The notes: a model not told the origin generated them from the letters alone. A DNA stretch of 64,000 bases from Anthostomella pinea (GCA_963556695.1 CAUWAG010000003.1:3286001-3350000); one strand, 5' to 3'. Positions 43,099 through 55,500 are shown, numbered from the stretch's first letter. Made by a program: numbers and translations.

Positions 43099-45038
43099 CT
43101 TGGCTGCTTGTCAGTAGCTATCAGTCGGAGTACTTTGAGAGTCAGTTCTTATGGAATGATCAATCTCGTCGAGAGTTGTTGACAGTTGAGGAAGACTGAT
43201 ATGACTAGCGCAGCTTCTAAGTTCCGGAGGCTAGAGTCCAATCTTCAATATCAAGACGGGAATTCGTCTCACTAGCAGAACAAAGTACATGAGATGCTTT
43301 TCACCCAGGACAGTGGCTTATCGACTTCTTGTAAGCTGTCTATCTCCTCGGTGGAGGATGGACTCATCAGCTGATACAATTCCGTTGTCGAATGATCATG
43401 AGTTCTACCAACCAGCCGAAAATCGGACTTGGTGAGGCGTCGCCGGTCCATCCCGATCAGCCCGATCAGCCCGATCAGACGTCGGGATCCCGCCGAGTTG
43501 ACCGATCCACCGCCGCCGCATCCTGTATTGTCTTTTTTCTCCAGCTGGAGCGAGAAAGTCGGCGACGATGAGAAGGTCCAAACTTGCCAGAGCCTCTTAT
43601 TTCTTCGGACTCGATCAACCATCACATGACAGTGGAATATGGGATCTCTGTTCCGGATTGACAGGCTAGGGCTGGGCGACGTTGAGACCCGATTCCGTGA
43701 AAGCTGCTCAACATTGCGAGGGTACTGAATATTATCTCAGTTTTCTTCACATCAGATCCATGCAAGGTTGAACTCTGAAGCATCATGATCATAAGTTGGG
43801 ATGATGGCTAGCCAGTGATCCAATGGAACGAGCGCTCGGGAAGTGGGAGGCGCGGGCGAGACAGGACGGGTGCCCAATCTGCGTGGAACATGGACATTCT
43901 GCCACTGCAACGGGAAGGCAAAATGCAGAAGTGACAGCGCATTGTGGAACCCAGGCCAGATCGCTACAACATGTGCGGCGCTGATAATTCATGTCCACGG
44001 TAGGGGGAGTCAAAGCATCACGTGGGGCCGATGGGGTGGGCCCTCGACAAGAGTTGCGCCGTTTCGGATCGACTTCAGATCTGCCATCTGATGCACGTGC
44101 CAAGGTAATGCTCAGCCTCATGAACACATCCAACGTCAATCATGATGGCTAGCTGCGAGCCTGTGATACTCACAAGGGACCCGTGATAGGGCAGTGGTAG
44201 CCTTGGCTTCCCGTCAGACCGTGCACAGGCCCTATCGAGACCCCTGCCGTCGCCTGTTCTGCCCCCTGTGTTCCCATGGGGGCCTGGCACATCAAACGGC
44301 ATCTGAACTTCAAAAACGAGGAATTACGACAGCGATCTGACAATAAGGACCGTTTGGGCCTATTGGCAGATCTTAAGATGCGCTTCAGGCTTCATTGGGT
44401 GATTGACCGATCTCCCCAGGGCCCCGGGGTCATCTGCTCGATGTCATGCGTATTCGCACGGCATTGGGACAGGGAGGTGCCAGAGCCAGAGGCAAGGCTC
44501 AAGAGCCTCAGATGTCATGGGGCAGGGGGCTCTGAAGCGCCGCCTTGCCGTAATGGGGGTCTTGGCCCTCGTGGACGGTGGAAAAGCGCGTGATGCTTCA
44601 GACTCCTTTGCACGACTAGCGACTGACGAGCCAGGCACTGAACCACTTACTCTGATCTTGGCTATTATGGTGGTGGAGTCGTCACCACGGTCCCGTCTTG
44701 GCCAAGGGGTCGTAGAAAGGCTCGTCATGTCTTGACTGTCGCCGTAGTGCGACGGCCTTCATGCTGTGGCGTAGCCATGGTTAAGAACAGTTCCCCTATA
44801 TGGTCTCCTCAAAGCCCACCGACTTGGCTTCGAACCTTATTCCTTACTTCAATTGTATTGCTGCCCGTTGCTTGTTCTTTTCGCCCCTCCAGTTGATTCT
44901 TAAGAACCGTTGAGCGGTATTGATTACTAGTCACTCTTTTTAATACTTCACAATTGTCATTGGCTGCTTCTGATACCAGTCACTCGTTGTTATCAAGTAC
45001 ATTGTCGTCGAACTCGAAGAAGGAGAATCACAGAAAAC
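43099..45038. promoter_or_regulatory. Long intergenic region
   Basis: No gene supported across 1.9 kb. A tandem 9-mer (GATCAGCCC units, about 43455-43480) lies inside a chance frame. Frames at 44276-44735 overlap on both strands with no motif. 44840-45038 is the leader of the cupredoxin gene, rich in CACTCTT/TTGTTAT. Confidence 0.35.
43452..43480 (+). repeat. Short tandem repeat, about 3 copies of a 9-mer
   Basis: CCGATCAGC-type 9-mer repeated three times in a row (CCGATCAGCCCGATCAG...). Intergenic, no function inferred. Confidence 0.6.
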
Positions 45039-45867
45039 ATGCAGTTCCTCGTCACCTCGCTACTCCTGGCCTCGGTAGCCACTGCGTCACCGTCTTTCAA
45101 GGTCACGAAAAGGCAGGCAGCGCCAGCATTCGATAGTAAGCTCACAGCCTACTGCATACCCGAAGCCGAAGACTCACACATGCCTAACGTAACAGCAGTA
45201 GCAGTAACCGCCAACACGATAATCCCCGTCGTCGTCGGCGGCGCGCAGGACACCTTCGTCCCCAACTTGGTGACGGCAGCCGTGGGCGACGTTATACAAT
45301 TCCAGTTCAGCAACGGCAACCACACCGTCACCCAGAGCTCCGCCGACGCGCCGTGCACGCCGCTGCAGGCCATGGTCGCCACCGCCATCCACAGCGGCCA
45401 CATCCCGTTCGAAGACGGACAGACGACGGTCGGGACCTTCAGCATGCCCGTCACTAGCGCGGATACCATGTTTCTGTACTGTGCTACTGTGCCTCATTGC
45501 CAGGAGGGCCAGGTCATGGTTATAAATCCGTAGGTTACCTACCCCTGGATTACGTGTTGACAACTCATGCTGATCAACTTGTCGCACTGATGGCCAGCAG
45601 ATCCTCGATTATGCCGCCGCTTCGGCCGCTTCTGGCGCGAGTGTCGACGGCACGAACGTCGTTGGTGGCACGGTTGCTTCGATCCCTCTCGAGGCTGCGG
45701 CTTTCATGCCCGCCCCGGCGGAGGCGGCCGCACCACCACCTGCTGCGGACCCGGCCGCCGCGGACCCTGCCGTTGCAGATCCCGCAGCTACTGGGACGAC
45801 CACCGTCATTGTGACGGTGACCCCGACCGCTGCTGCTGTTGCCTCGGCAATCCCAACACTCAAGTAA
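45039..45867 (+). CDS. Secreted cupredoxin-domain protein with Ala/Pro-rich tail
   Basis: Exon 1 (45039-about 45531) encodes a signal peptide (MQFLVTSLLLASVATA), a Kex2-like KR site (FKVTKRQAAP), and a single cupredoxin domain: VPNLVTAAVGDVIQFQFSNG then NHTVTQSS with the first copper His, and FLYCATVPHCQEGQVMVIN with the Cys and second His ligands. Where the axial Met is expected there is Gln (EGQV), as in stellacyanin-type sites. The second exon (about 45600-45867) gives a low-complexity Ala/Pro/Val tail ending TVTPTAAAVASAIPTLK. The intron join is unresolved: the good donor at 45532 (GTAGGT) is phase 2 while the natural acceptors near 45597-45600 need phase 0. Extracellular, function not known. 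Confidence 0.82.
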
Positions 45868-48007
45868 GAGCCCGAAGGAAGATGTTGGTGGGATATCACT
45901 ATATAGACGAAGATGTGGGCCAGGCCCAAGCCAGTCACGGGCACAGGACATGGGGAAGCGTTTTGTCTTTCCAGTATGTATGAGTCTTTCCTTGTTGTCG
46001 TGTAGACGTCCATAGATACCCTCCTGGTAGACGTGATGGATCAGGGATTCCACTCTGACCAAGGTGTTGCTGGACAGCGATGTCTCGTTACTTTTTGGGA
46101 ACGGGATAGTCAGGCGGTGAAGTGACCTGTCTGCTTTTTATACTGAGGCCATCGCACCATTTCGCATCCCGTATGAACTGGGACAGAATGGTCAAATTGA
46201 TACCAAAACGCGGAACGTAAATAGCTAGAGTCTCCCAAAGTCCGGTTCTCTACCCTAGAACCTGTTGGCAGTTTCGGTCAGACGAGAAGGACCCCGATTT
46301 AGATATATCTGACGTTGGCTGGTAGGGGAGACAAAAGGGCCACACCGAAAGTAAGGGGAGGGCAGAGAGGAGTACAGCATAGGCGAGTCAGACTGTGGTT
46401 GACACCCGTTGCCATTCGGAGAGGTCCGGGTGTGGATGGCAGTGGATCAAGAAGCACCCCGAAAGGCATCATAATATGTTACATTCCGGTGAGGATCTCC
46501 GGCGAGCGATCTCCAATTAGATGCGAAGCCTTATTCGCAGTTCCTGCAGCTTACCCACCCTCTTTTGATCTTGTCAGTTACCTGCCACTATCACTCCAAT
46601 CAACACATGAAGTATAATGATCAGGAACCATCACAGCTTACCCCAGCCTTAAGATCGACACTCAAGCTGGTAGTGATTGGTTTGATTCACCCTGTGAGTG
46701 ACTCTGTCCAGCTACCTACGAAGTGGGGAAGAGAGGATGATGAGGGTGGTCGACACTGCGGGGGAGGACCATGTCTGTCACTGCTCACGATGTAAGTCGT
46801 CATGTGCAACCAAGTATCTTCGCAGAATATCGTTCATTCCCACGTGGAGAGCTCTAATCGACACCCAGATGAGCTTGGGCTCGGTTCATACACATACGCG
46901 TAGGCAGTGGTGAAAGAGAAAAAAGCGAAATCGTGCTTACCGCCTCGCTACATCCAATAGCGACACATCGTCAACATACCAATCACTTCGCAAAAGTCCT
47001 TAGAAGAAGGATCACAATAGGCAGACCAACCCCGCGCGCTTCTCTTCCTTTACCCCTGACCACACCCCCACACCCCCTGTCGGCGCGCAGGGCGGCTACG
47101 GACGCAGTGTGATCCCTGGTCTCATTGGGCCGTCGTCGTCCTGCGGCCTGCAACCAACCATGTCTATTTTCGAATGCGACGAATCAGATCTGCGTGCCCC
47201 TCTTTCTCGAAGTTTTCATTCTTCATTCTTCACTTTCCTGTTGCCGTCTTCTTGTGTCTTCGGAGTCAAGCTTGTGCCAGATGGTGCCCGAGGTCGCCGA
47301 GCTTGTTTATCTTACTGAGATACCTTATCATCGTACCTGTGGGAGATTGCTGTTCGCACGATATGGACCTGATAGAGAGTGTGCAGCTCATGTCCAGTTC
47401 ACCGCAGTAGTTCTGCAGTGTATCCTCTGTTGTCACCACTGGCCTGCCACGATGTGGTGCCCCGCCCCCGCAGGCGTGCACAGCGCCCTGAGCGCTTAAC
47501 AATGGCATTGGGCGGAAGCAGAAAGTGAATGAGGGCAGCATGGCATGCTGGCCAGCGCGTGCGTGCCGTATGTACATGCAGGTGCGAGCCGGGGGTCGAA
47601 CCTCTTCGGCGCTCCGAGCGGGTGGTAGGTCGTATATACGTCTCCTTGCGTCTGCTTTTGCCTAATTCCCGAGCGAGCGGGATGTGATTCTATTTCCTGT
47701 CTTCTCGAAAACACCCAACGTCGACCCGTTCCGGCCTGTTGGTGACAGAACACCCACGACGACGAGGACTGGTACCCGGGGAAAGAGACCAGTGTGTTGC
47801 CTTGCTGTGCTACTTCTGTCTGCTCCCGCGCTATTTTCGAACGACAGGTACCACGAGGCAGAAAACTACCATGCACCGGTAGCAGGGCGAACGATTCCGT
47901 TAAGACAGAATTGGTTACTGTTGGGTCTCGTGCTTGGCTGGCTAGGGACTACTACATTGGAGCGACCAGACTTCTCTTTGACACAGAACGAGACATAAGT
48001 CGGGATC
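45868..48007. promoter_or_regulatory. Long intergenic region
   Basis: About 2.1 kb with no supported gene. Open frames (for example 47109-47499 in three overlapping frames) look like promoter/leader sequence of the next gene. An open frame enters that gene in the wrong phase from 47794. Confidence 0.35.
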
Positions 48008-49948
48008 ATGTCTTCGAACAACCCCTCGGGAGGGTTCTCTCTCTTCCCCAACACAAGTGGTGGTGGTGCAACAAAACCACCATCCAGGAAGACAACACCC
48101 CGACCGCGTGCTGGCACTCCGCAGTCACCATCTCAAGGACGGGGTCCCTCAATCGAAATGACACCACCGCGCAACGGCCGTCGCACACCAGTGGAGGACC
48201 TCTCACAGTTCGTCATCGACGGGTCACCACCACCACCGGCCAGCGGGCCCCAAATGACCTCGAACAACCCATACTATCAAACCCACCAGGCAGGCCCCTC
48301 CGTGTCAAGGCCGGTGCCACCAGAGCACGTTCCGCCGCGGACAGACACCGCCTTCTCGGCGGCCAGCACACTCGTGCGGAATCCCAGCGGGAGGTCCAGG
48401 AGCTCGATCGCCAAACGGCCCTTCGAAGAGGAGCCCGAGTCTTTCCCACTGCCGCCAGAAGCGGGCCTGCGCTCGATATTCCCCCAGTACGACCACACGC
48501 TGCCCTTCGACCGGCAGGACTACTACCCCACGCAGACCAGCCCAAGCCACATCCCGCGGATGGTAATCAGCCGCCAATCGCACGTCCCGCAGCAAGTCGA
48601 GGTCGACAACCGCAGCCCGCCAGTCCGCAGTCCCGTACGGAGCCCGCTCAGCGCCGGGTCCGCCACGACACAGCAACAGCAGCAGCGCTGGCCGAGGCGG
48701 CCGCAGCAGGAGCCGCCGACGACGCCGGCCATCAGCACGACGGAGGAGCTGCGCGACTACTGGAAGGCGGCGAGCGGATGGCGGGCGGCGGGCGCCGAGG
48801 GCCGCACGTTCTGCATGAAGCTGCTGCCCGAGCCCGATGCGCCCGTCTACCACCTGACGAGCGCGAGCTCCCAGCCGCTGTACCACATGCGCCTGGACCC
48901 GACGTCGGCGTCGGCGTACGTGACGCTCAGCCGGCACGACCCGGGCAAACCGTGCCGGGAGCGGGACCCGCAGCAGGCGGCCGCCGCGCCGCGGTCGTCG
49001 ACGGGGCTCCTGGGCGCGCTGCGCGAGGCCGATGGTGGCGGAAGCGGCTCCAACTCCAAGAAGCAGCGGCCCTGGCAGGAGGCCATCGCCACGACGCTCG
49101 AGGAGCCGGCGCGCCGCCTGCCACCGCACGACGGGCTCGTGGCGCTGCTGTACCCGACGGCGGCGGCCAAGGTGGCGCTCGACAAGCCAGGCGACGTCGC
49201 GGCCGTCATGGCCGCCGAGCGCGAGTGCGCGCGCCTGGTGTGGGACGACGACAGCGGCAACTACTTCCTCGTGCACCCGGCGCTGGCGACGCCCTTCTGC
49301 ATCACGGTGGAGCGCAGCCCGGCGTGGAGCCGCACCGAGTACGCCGTCGAGCACGTCGAGTCGCCGCGGCACCTCGCGCGCCTGACGCGCCACCACGGCG
49401 CGGGGGACGGCTGGGTCGAGCTCGACAGCCTCGTTGCCGGCCGCGTCGAGAGCTACTATATCCTCGACGTGGCCGTGTGCGCGCTGCTGCTCGTCGCGCA
49501 CCTCGACGAGAAGAACGTCCTGATCGAGCAGTTTGCGCCGCCGCCGGCCGCGCACCTGCGGAGCCAGTCGAGGTCGCTGTCCTCGCCATCCCCCTCCCAC
49601 CCCAACTCGCAATTCGATTTCAATGGCCCGCCGACGCAACACGAGTCCTCCCACCACAGGAGTGGCAGCCGTCTGAGCAGCAAGAAGGACAAGAAGAAGA
49701 AAAGCAGCGGGAAGCGCAGCCGCCTCGAGGAGCTGGAGCTCGATCTCGAGAGCCAGGCCAGCAGCCTCGGCGGCAAGCTGAGCATCAAGGACAAGGACCG
49801 CGAGAAGCTGCCCGGGCCCGCGCGCACAGCCATCAAGCTGCTGGGCTTCGCGTTCAAGTGCGTCATCTGGTCGCTGACGCTGGCGTTCAAGGCGCTGATG
49901 GCGGTGGTGGTGGGGTTGACGCGGTGTCTGACGAGCGAGAAGCTGTAG
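48008..49948 (+). CDS. Conserved fungal Pro/Ser-rich protein with C-terminal hydrophobic segment
   Basis: Single exon, 646 aa. Residues 1-235 are Pro/Ser/Arg/Gln-rich and disordered (GGFSLFPNTSGGGATKPPS, repeated SPVRSP). A folded region follows at about 240-520: EELRDYWKAASGWRAAGAEG, APVYHLTSASSQPLYHMRLD, LVWDDDSGNYFLVHPALATP, WVELDSLVAGRVESYYILDV followed by AVCALLLVAHLDEKN. Then comes a Lys/Ser-rich linker and a C-terminal hydrophobic stretch, AIKLLGFAFKCVIWSLTLAF plus KALMAVVVGLTRCL, probably a membrane anchor. From memory, homologues carry the doubtful name acetylserotonin methyltransferase-like; no SAM-binding motif is visible, so I do not adopt it. High GC creates long open frames on the other strand and frame. 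Confidence 0.82.
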   Translation: MSSNNPSGGFSLFPNTSGGGATKPPSRKTTPRPRAGTPQSPSQGRGPSIEMTPPRNGRRTPVEDLSQFVIDGSPPPPASGPQMTSNNPYYQTHQAGPSVSRPVPPEHVPPRTDTAFSAASTLVRNPSGRSRSSIAKRPFEEEPESFPLPPEAGLRSIFPQYDHTLPFDRQDYYPTQTSPSHIPRMVISRQSHVPQQVEVDNRSPPVRSPVRSPLSAGSATTQQQQQRWPRRPQQEPPTTPAISTTEELRDYWKAASGWRAAGAEGRTFCMKLLPEPDAPVYHLTSASSQPLYHMRLDPTSASAYVTLSRHDPGKPCRERDPQQAAAAPRSSTGLLGALREADGGGSGSNSKKQRPWQEAIATTLEEPARRLPPHDGLVALLYPTAAAKVALDKPGDVAAVMAAERECARLVWDDDSGNYFLVHPALATPFCITVERSPAWSRTEYAVEHVESPRHLARLTRHHGAGDGWVELDSLVAGRVESYYILDVAVCALLLVAHLDEKNVLIEQFAPPPAAHLRSQSRSLSSPSPSHPNSQFDFNGPPTQHESSHHRSGSRLSSKKDKKKKSSGKRSRLEELELDLESQASSLGGKLSIKDKDREKLPGPARTAIKLLGFAFKCVIWSLTLAFKALMAVVVGLTRCLTSEKL

Positions 49949-50334
49949 ATGTTGGGAGAGAGGGAGGGTGAGAAGAATAGCGAGGGTGACCTACATACGC
50001 CCTATCTCGGTAGTACATAATCGTTGCCCATGTTGCGCAGGGGCGTGGATATTTCTTGTTCTTGAGCTGGACATAATGAATGAATCACCTACGGGTAATG
50101 AGCAGCCCACGACGAGCGAGGCGAATGGAGCTCGGTGCTTGGGGGCTTGAGTCAAAAGCTGTATATTGAACTAGATTTGGTCTTGTTTCCTCTTGGGTAT
50201 CGCATAGCTCTGGGCTGCCTCATCCTGAACGCCGCCTATGCTGGGCAAAATGAAACTCCGTGCGTTGATGCTGACAATTAAATGAATCCCTACCTATCCG
50301 CGCGTCTGTTTTGTGACTATCACGTTGGTTGGGA
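49949..50334. other. Convergent intergenic region
   Basis: 3' regions of the 646-aa gene and UTP11. Nothing else seen. Confidence 0.35.
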
Positions 50335-51371
50335 TCATCGTTTCCGCTGCCGCACCTTGACTTGCTTGCCTGCCTTCGTGACGACGTTCATGGATGTAGG
50401 CGTCTTGGACATCTTCGCCCTCTGCATATCCAGCTCATGCTCGGCTCGCGTCAGAATCCACACCTTCTTCCGGGAGTGTTGCAGGCGCCGCTGTAGCTTC
50501 TCCAGCAGTCTTTGCCGCTGTTCTGCTCGTAGCTTCTCGGGGTTCTCCTCGTCAACATCCATTTCGCCCTCCTCATCTTCCAGTTCCTGGTCTGCATCGC
50601 GTTGTATCCGCTCCTCCCTCTCGTCCAGCTCGTCTGCGAATACGGTCTTCTTGGGTTTCGCCCTCTTCTGTGGTGCATCGTCATCGTCGAATCCACCGAA
50701 CTCGTCATCATCGTCCATGTCCATCTCTTTGTCTGGATCCAAGCTCCCACCTAGTCCCACGACACGCTCCTCCAGCTGCTTAACATCTTTCGCCGCAACA
50801 TTCCGGGCCGTTCGCAGGTATCCGATGTCCTGTGTCTTCAGAAGTCTCACGGTATCGAGGTCGAGAACTTTGTTGCCCCGGTCGCCATCTACTGTGCCGG
50901 TCCACCGCTTTCCCTTCGAGAGGACGCCCTGGGGTCCCTTGCGAGATCTATTCGAGGCGCGTGTCAGTGCTCTAAAGTCGGAAGAGCGGGCGAAAGCCTC
51001 CGGAAATCGGTTCTTGGTTGGCAACTTACAGCATGCCATAGTAGAATTCCTGTGCCTCATGTCAGCAAACCTATTCCCAGCACCACAGGCGGGGCAGTCC
51101 AGTGGATCGATCTACTCACATCTTCGTTGCGCGTTGCGGCCTTCGCCCGGAGGTTCTTCAGCTGCTCTTTCTTCTTGTTGAACGAGGCAGCCCGCAGCTT
51201 GTAGTCCTGTTGCGCGGCAGAATGCGGTCAGCGAATGCCAGTGGCGGAGGTGTTGTGCAGGCTATAGGTACGCACTTTGTGCTTTTCCAGACGGCCGAGG
51301 CGAGCGCGGGATTCCAGCTGGTCACGTTCCCTGTGGACCCGCCGGTTCACAGCATTCCGTAACGAAGACAT
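50335..51371 (-). CDS. UTP11: Utp11, U3 snoRNP / small-subunit processome component
   Basis: Minus strand, four exons 51371-51276, 51206-51120, 51049-51030 and 50947-50335, give 271 aa; the third exon is only 20 nt. Utp11 acts in nucleolar 18S rRNA processing. Seen: the conserved start MSSLRNAVNRRVHRERDQLE followed by SRARLGRLEKHKDYKLRAAS; FNKKKEQLKNLRAKAATRNE; DEFYYGMLSRKGPQGV; the VLDLDTVRLLKTQDIGYLRT block; then a lineage-specific Asp/Glu-rich stretch, and the basic C-terminus (RQRLLEKLQRRLQHSRKKVW, KAGKQVKVRQRKR). All joins are in frame; length fits the family. Confidence 0.94.
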
Positions 51372-53111
51372 CTTCTCAGCTTTTGAAGTTCCGTGGCCGT
51401 GGTGATTGTTGGACTGAGATTGATGTCGAGCACAACAAAGTCCAAAGGTGGGATGCGACATTCAGAGGTCTCGAGCGATAGAAATTTTAGTGGGGCTTAT
51501 CGGTAGCCAGTGGACTTGGCTCCCCACCCACTATGGCTGTGGCGGTGCAGCTACCGTGCAGCCCACCAGCCCCTTTTCTTCCCCCTTTCTGTGAAGTCAC
51601 AGCCGGCTGGCTGAGATGTCCTGGAGCAACATAGACCAGACCTCCAGATCCATCCCGCTGCGTGCACTTTTAATCTTGGTTCTTGTACCATTCATTCCCT
51701 TGCGGCGACTCACTACTGTACGCAAGGAGCTCAATGAGATGCCAACCTAGCTTGTTGCTCGCATCAGGTCTCGTCACCCTCGTAATTCATAGTATCGCCA
51801 CATATCAGGACACAACATTTAATGCAGGATATTGCCACTGATGTTGGCAGGCAAGACACCTGTGTCCCATCGAAGCACGGGAGCACTCTTGAGGCATAAT
51901 TCTGAGATCTAAATCAAGGTCTGCAACATGTCAATATCGCGCCTGCTCCAAGTCCTGTCGAGACAGGGTAGGCCAACTTGATCGACAATCACCCACGTGT
52001 CGACAAGCAATGTACCAAAACGCGTCGGGATCAAGATCTGTTGAGCTGCAGCACCCGCCTATGCTGCCAAGGTAATCCTTGGGATCATCAAATCTGCTGA
52101 CTCGTAAGGTCACGGCCTGTGAAGGCTGACTCGTCATATATCGTGAAGAATTGAGGAATAAAAAGACGAGGAAGCTTCTACTGGAATATGACTGACTATT
52201 TAGTCTGGTCTAAATTCCCAAGGATGACCATAATTATGTGAAACTTCCAATGTCATTGCTACTTTAGGGGGTGGAAACGGACGGAGGTGTCTGGCTGCTG
52301 CTTGTTTAATCTGTCCTTGACATCATAGCAACGTAGTCCGCCCTTTGACTCCAGCCGATTACTTACCTAAGTTAAGGGCCATGTGCGCTTCCAGTTGCAA
52401 ACAGAGGTCAAAAGGACCGATGCAACATGAGGTGTAAATTGAAAACGTTGAATTGCTTTCCATGGACTGTACACTTGACACTTAAATGACAGGAGGGGAT
52501 TAAGTAGGCTGCAAACGACACATTGAATACTAAATGAGGACGAATAGGTCGCCACGGATCAATGTGATGGAGGCGGCCAAGTGGGCGGGTGTAAAAAGGT
52601 GCGGCGTGCCTGAGGAGGTGCGGTACCGCATTGCAGTCACTTGTAGTAGTATTAATGAGTCCTTCCGAACCTTCCAAGGAGATCAAGCCCTGGAAAGGCT
52701 TTTCATCACATACCTAGGAGATAAAAATACCTTGGATAGGTAACATGGGTGTACTGTGAATGTCCTAGCCATTGTTCATCTCCTCTTGCACCATTCTAAC
52801 AACACAAAAAGCTCCAGGAATTTCATCCCGGCCCTGTTCACACCATACTTCTACACTTCCACTGCACAAGGCATGCTACAACATTGGGAGCAGAAGGTAG
52901 GTTGGAATTTTGCCAGCGTCCTACCAGAAAGAATTCGCTAACCGTTTTGCGTTTTTTCACCACAGAGCCAGAAATCGCTTAGGCGCTGCCAAGAAATCCC
53001 CTTCTCCAAGTTCATTCAGAAGAACTGTGCGCACAAAGTCTTTACCGCGTTACTCTACCCACCCTCACCATTACACTCGCTGACATCGTCACCACCGTAG
53101 GCACCGACAAC
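51372..53111. other. Intergenic, gene-poor region
   Basis: No supported gene. A frame at 52534-52743 (+) (VMEAAKWAGVKRCGVPEEVR) is weakly protein-like but lacks any family match. 52750-53110 may include decayed 5' exons of the next pseudogene. Confidence 0.35.
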
Positions 53112-55500
53112 ATGTTATACACTGCTGAAAACGCCAACAGTTCAGCCTACGACCCCCGGCACTACCACCTCCGAATCCCAATTCTCTCCGGCCAAGGTAA
53201 GCAATTAGCTTATTTCGTTATTGTTGGTATTATTGGTGTGGCCTATGTCGGTATCTTGGCCGCTTTTGTTGCCCTTTTTGTCGTTGATTGTTGTTTCCTA
53301 GCGGTGCTAGTATGAAGTCCATCTACTAACGTGAATATTTATGACAAAAGCAGCGACAATGGGACTGAAGTTCCAGCGTTTTTGGTCTCCTTGCCTTCCG
53401 GGCATCACGGAGCGAGAGATGGCCTTGGCCTATAACCGGGCCGACACCTTGACTTTCTACATGCAATGAACGCCATTGGATTCGTTGACGTCGTCAACAT
53501 CACTGAGGCCTGGGAGCAAGGCTTTAAAAGCGGCCTGCTGCTGCTTGCGGTGCGACCAGAGGAATTCAAGGCCTAGTACCTCACAGTACTTCAGCGCGCC
53601 CAGCTGCGCCCCATCTGGGGCTGCACGGACTTAGAGGAGCTTGCCGTGAGTAGCATATCTATCCATACATACCCCGGAGACTGTTCCTAGAGCCTGGGGC
53701 TTATTGAAGGGGTAATTACTGACTTTGTACTTTGTAGCGCCTGATGCTGGGTAACACCGACGAGAGAGAGACCGATCCGCACTCTATGATCCCGGGGCCT
53801 CAGGTAAACCGCGAAATACATGGGTTTCCGTCTGGCAGATAATACCAACATCCGACAAGCTTGATGTAGACGGGAGCATTGATGTTCACGAACCACATCC
53901 AATTCCCATATCAAACCCAACGTCAGCCGAACCTTTTCGTCGAACCCTTTTGTTGAACCCTTTGTCATGCGAGCCCGGAAACCCGTCCTAACATCTACGA
54001 GGCTGGTCCTCACGCCGGCTGAGGAGCCTTTGTCGACAGACACGAGCCACTCTTCCAACCCAATGACTGGGACTACCCGAGACTTACACTGCCTATGAAC
54101 GACGACGGAGTCCCAGTCGATTCCACCCCCTGTTCAACAGGCCAACAAGTACGGTGACGACGAGTCGACGACAGAGACGAGGAGCCCGAGCAGCAGGATG
54201 ACACTGCCGCTGCCGCAGCTGACGACAACGAGCAGGCCGGTAACGAGACGAGCTTGGCGTCTGCGTCTTCCGGTGCGTCGAGCTACGTGGCATACAAAAA
54301 GACCAATACCCTGCCGACAGCGCCTCGCAGGCCATCCTATGGGGCGACTTCACCCACCTCTTGGGTCACCACGAACGCTAATGGGGCCGTTCTCTTCAAC
54401 TGCGGATGGCCAAACTGCCATGCGGCGCCTCAAAGCCGGAAGAGAATGAACGAACACTTTTTTAGCCACCGGGTTCTTCTTTGGCGGGCTGCCAACGCGG
54501 CCCTCAACGCGGCCTATGTGGTCAATACGCAGAACGGCGGTCGACGATGAGGGAGGATGGCTACTGGGGTGGTAAGGCTGTCTTTATTTTGCCAAAGTTC
54601 CTCCATGTTACCAACTGGATTAACGCAAAAATCCACCGCTAGGCGATGTGCGCCATCGTGGCCAGCCCTGCTCCCGTGCCCTTCGCCGCTCTGCCCGTCG
54701 TCCCTGCCGTTGTTGCCGCTCCCGTTCCCGTTCCCGTTTCTGGCCTAGGACGACACCATGACTCACCCTAGCGAGAACACTGTCGAGGTGTTCCTCATTG
54801 GCGAGGCCACCAGGCGAAGCTCGACCTCATGAGGAAGGAAAACAAGGACCTTCGCTTAATATGGGTTACATGCGAGAACCACTTCGAGAAACGCATCCAC
54901 GATAAGCTATGTGCAACACGCTCCAAGCATGCCCGCATGTATTTTGCTTGGCTCAAGGCAAATCTTCAGATGACACCCCAGATCAACACCAAGACGAAGA
55001 TCGAAGCCCTATTCAAGAAGGCTTTGAGCTAGCCTGACGTCGTCAAGCTCCCCGAGGACGGGCTGCGGCGAGCGTCTCGCAGGCAATCTGCAACGCCACC
55101 GCATCAAGCACCTGCGGCAGTGCCGCTTCTCTGGCTACACCCAAACGTTCGCCGACTCGGCTGAGCTGGGCAGGCACCTCGTCCGGACTCACACCATGGG
55201 TGCCCGGCCTTTCGTGTGAACCTGCCCCGGCTCTTCTGTGTGGCGTTCTGGATGACGCATACAACTCTGAACGCTGGCCGGCACCAAGCACCCGGAGTGG
55301 GCCCGGCCCAACACGGACAACGCGCTCCTCGAAGGCCTAAGCAAGTCGTCCGCGCTGGAGCTGCTCGCCGGCGCCAAGACGGTCACCGAGCTCGTCAGGC
55401 GCATGCGCACCTTCTGGCACCACCCCGGAGACAGGATACTTTTTCTTTCCCTTGGTTCGCTGCTCATCTGCAGTTCTGATATTGATTAGCTCGGACTATG
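53112..55500 (+). pseudogene. Large decayed C2H2-type zinc-finger protein gene
   Basis: Protein-like segments follow in order on the plus strand but with many breaks. They are: YDPRHYHLRIPILSGQ ending at a GTAAG donor (53195); MGLKFQRFWSPCLPGITERE from about 53358; MNAIGFVDVVNITEAWEQGF with a TAG before YLTVLQRAQLRPIWGC; RLMLGNTDERETDPHSMIPG; DDRDEEPEQQDDTAAAAADD, ending in a finger-like CGWPNCHAAPQSRKRMNEHF; KENKDLRLIWVTCENHFEKR with a TAG before PDVVKLPEDGLRR; CRFSGYTQTFADSAELGRHL (second finger-like pattern, in another frame); and ALELLAGAKTVTELVRRMRT. At least five nonsense or frame breaks exclude function. Function of the intact parent is unknown. Confidence 0.5.

Noticed and set aside
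42316..43182. 288-codon plus frame opposite the D-amino-acid oxidase
   Set aside because: Antisense shadow; the minus strand carries clear DAO motifs and an SKL end.
43272..43625. Minus-strand ORF with Gly and Ile-Gly-Leu repeats
   Set aside because: The repeats come from a DNA tandem 9-mer; no start context or domain.
48305..49657. 450-codon open frame antisense to the 646-aa gene
   Set aside because: Arg/Gly/Ala-rich shadow of GC-rich third positions in the sense gene; no motif.
47794..49971. 725-codon plus frame overlapping the 646-aa gene
   Set aside because: Wrong phase over the real gene, composition dominated by Arg/Ala/Pro/Gly; starts at a non-ATG codon.
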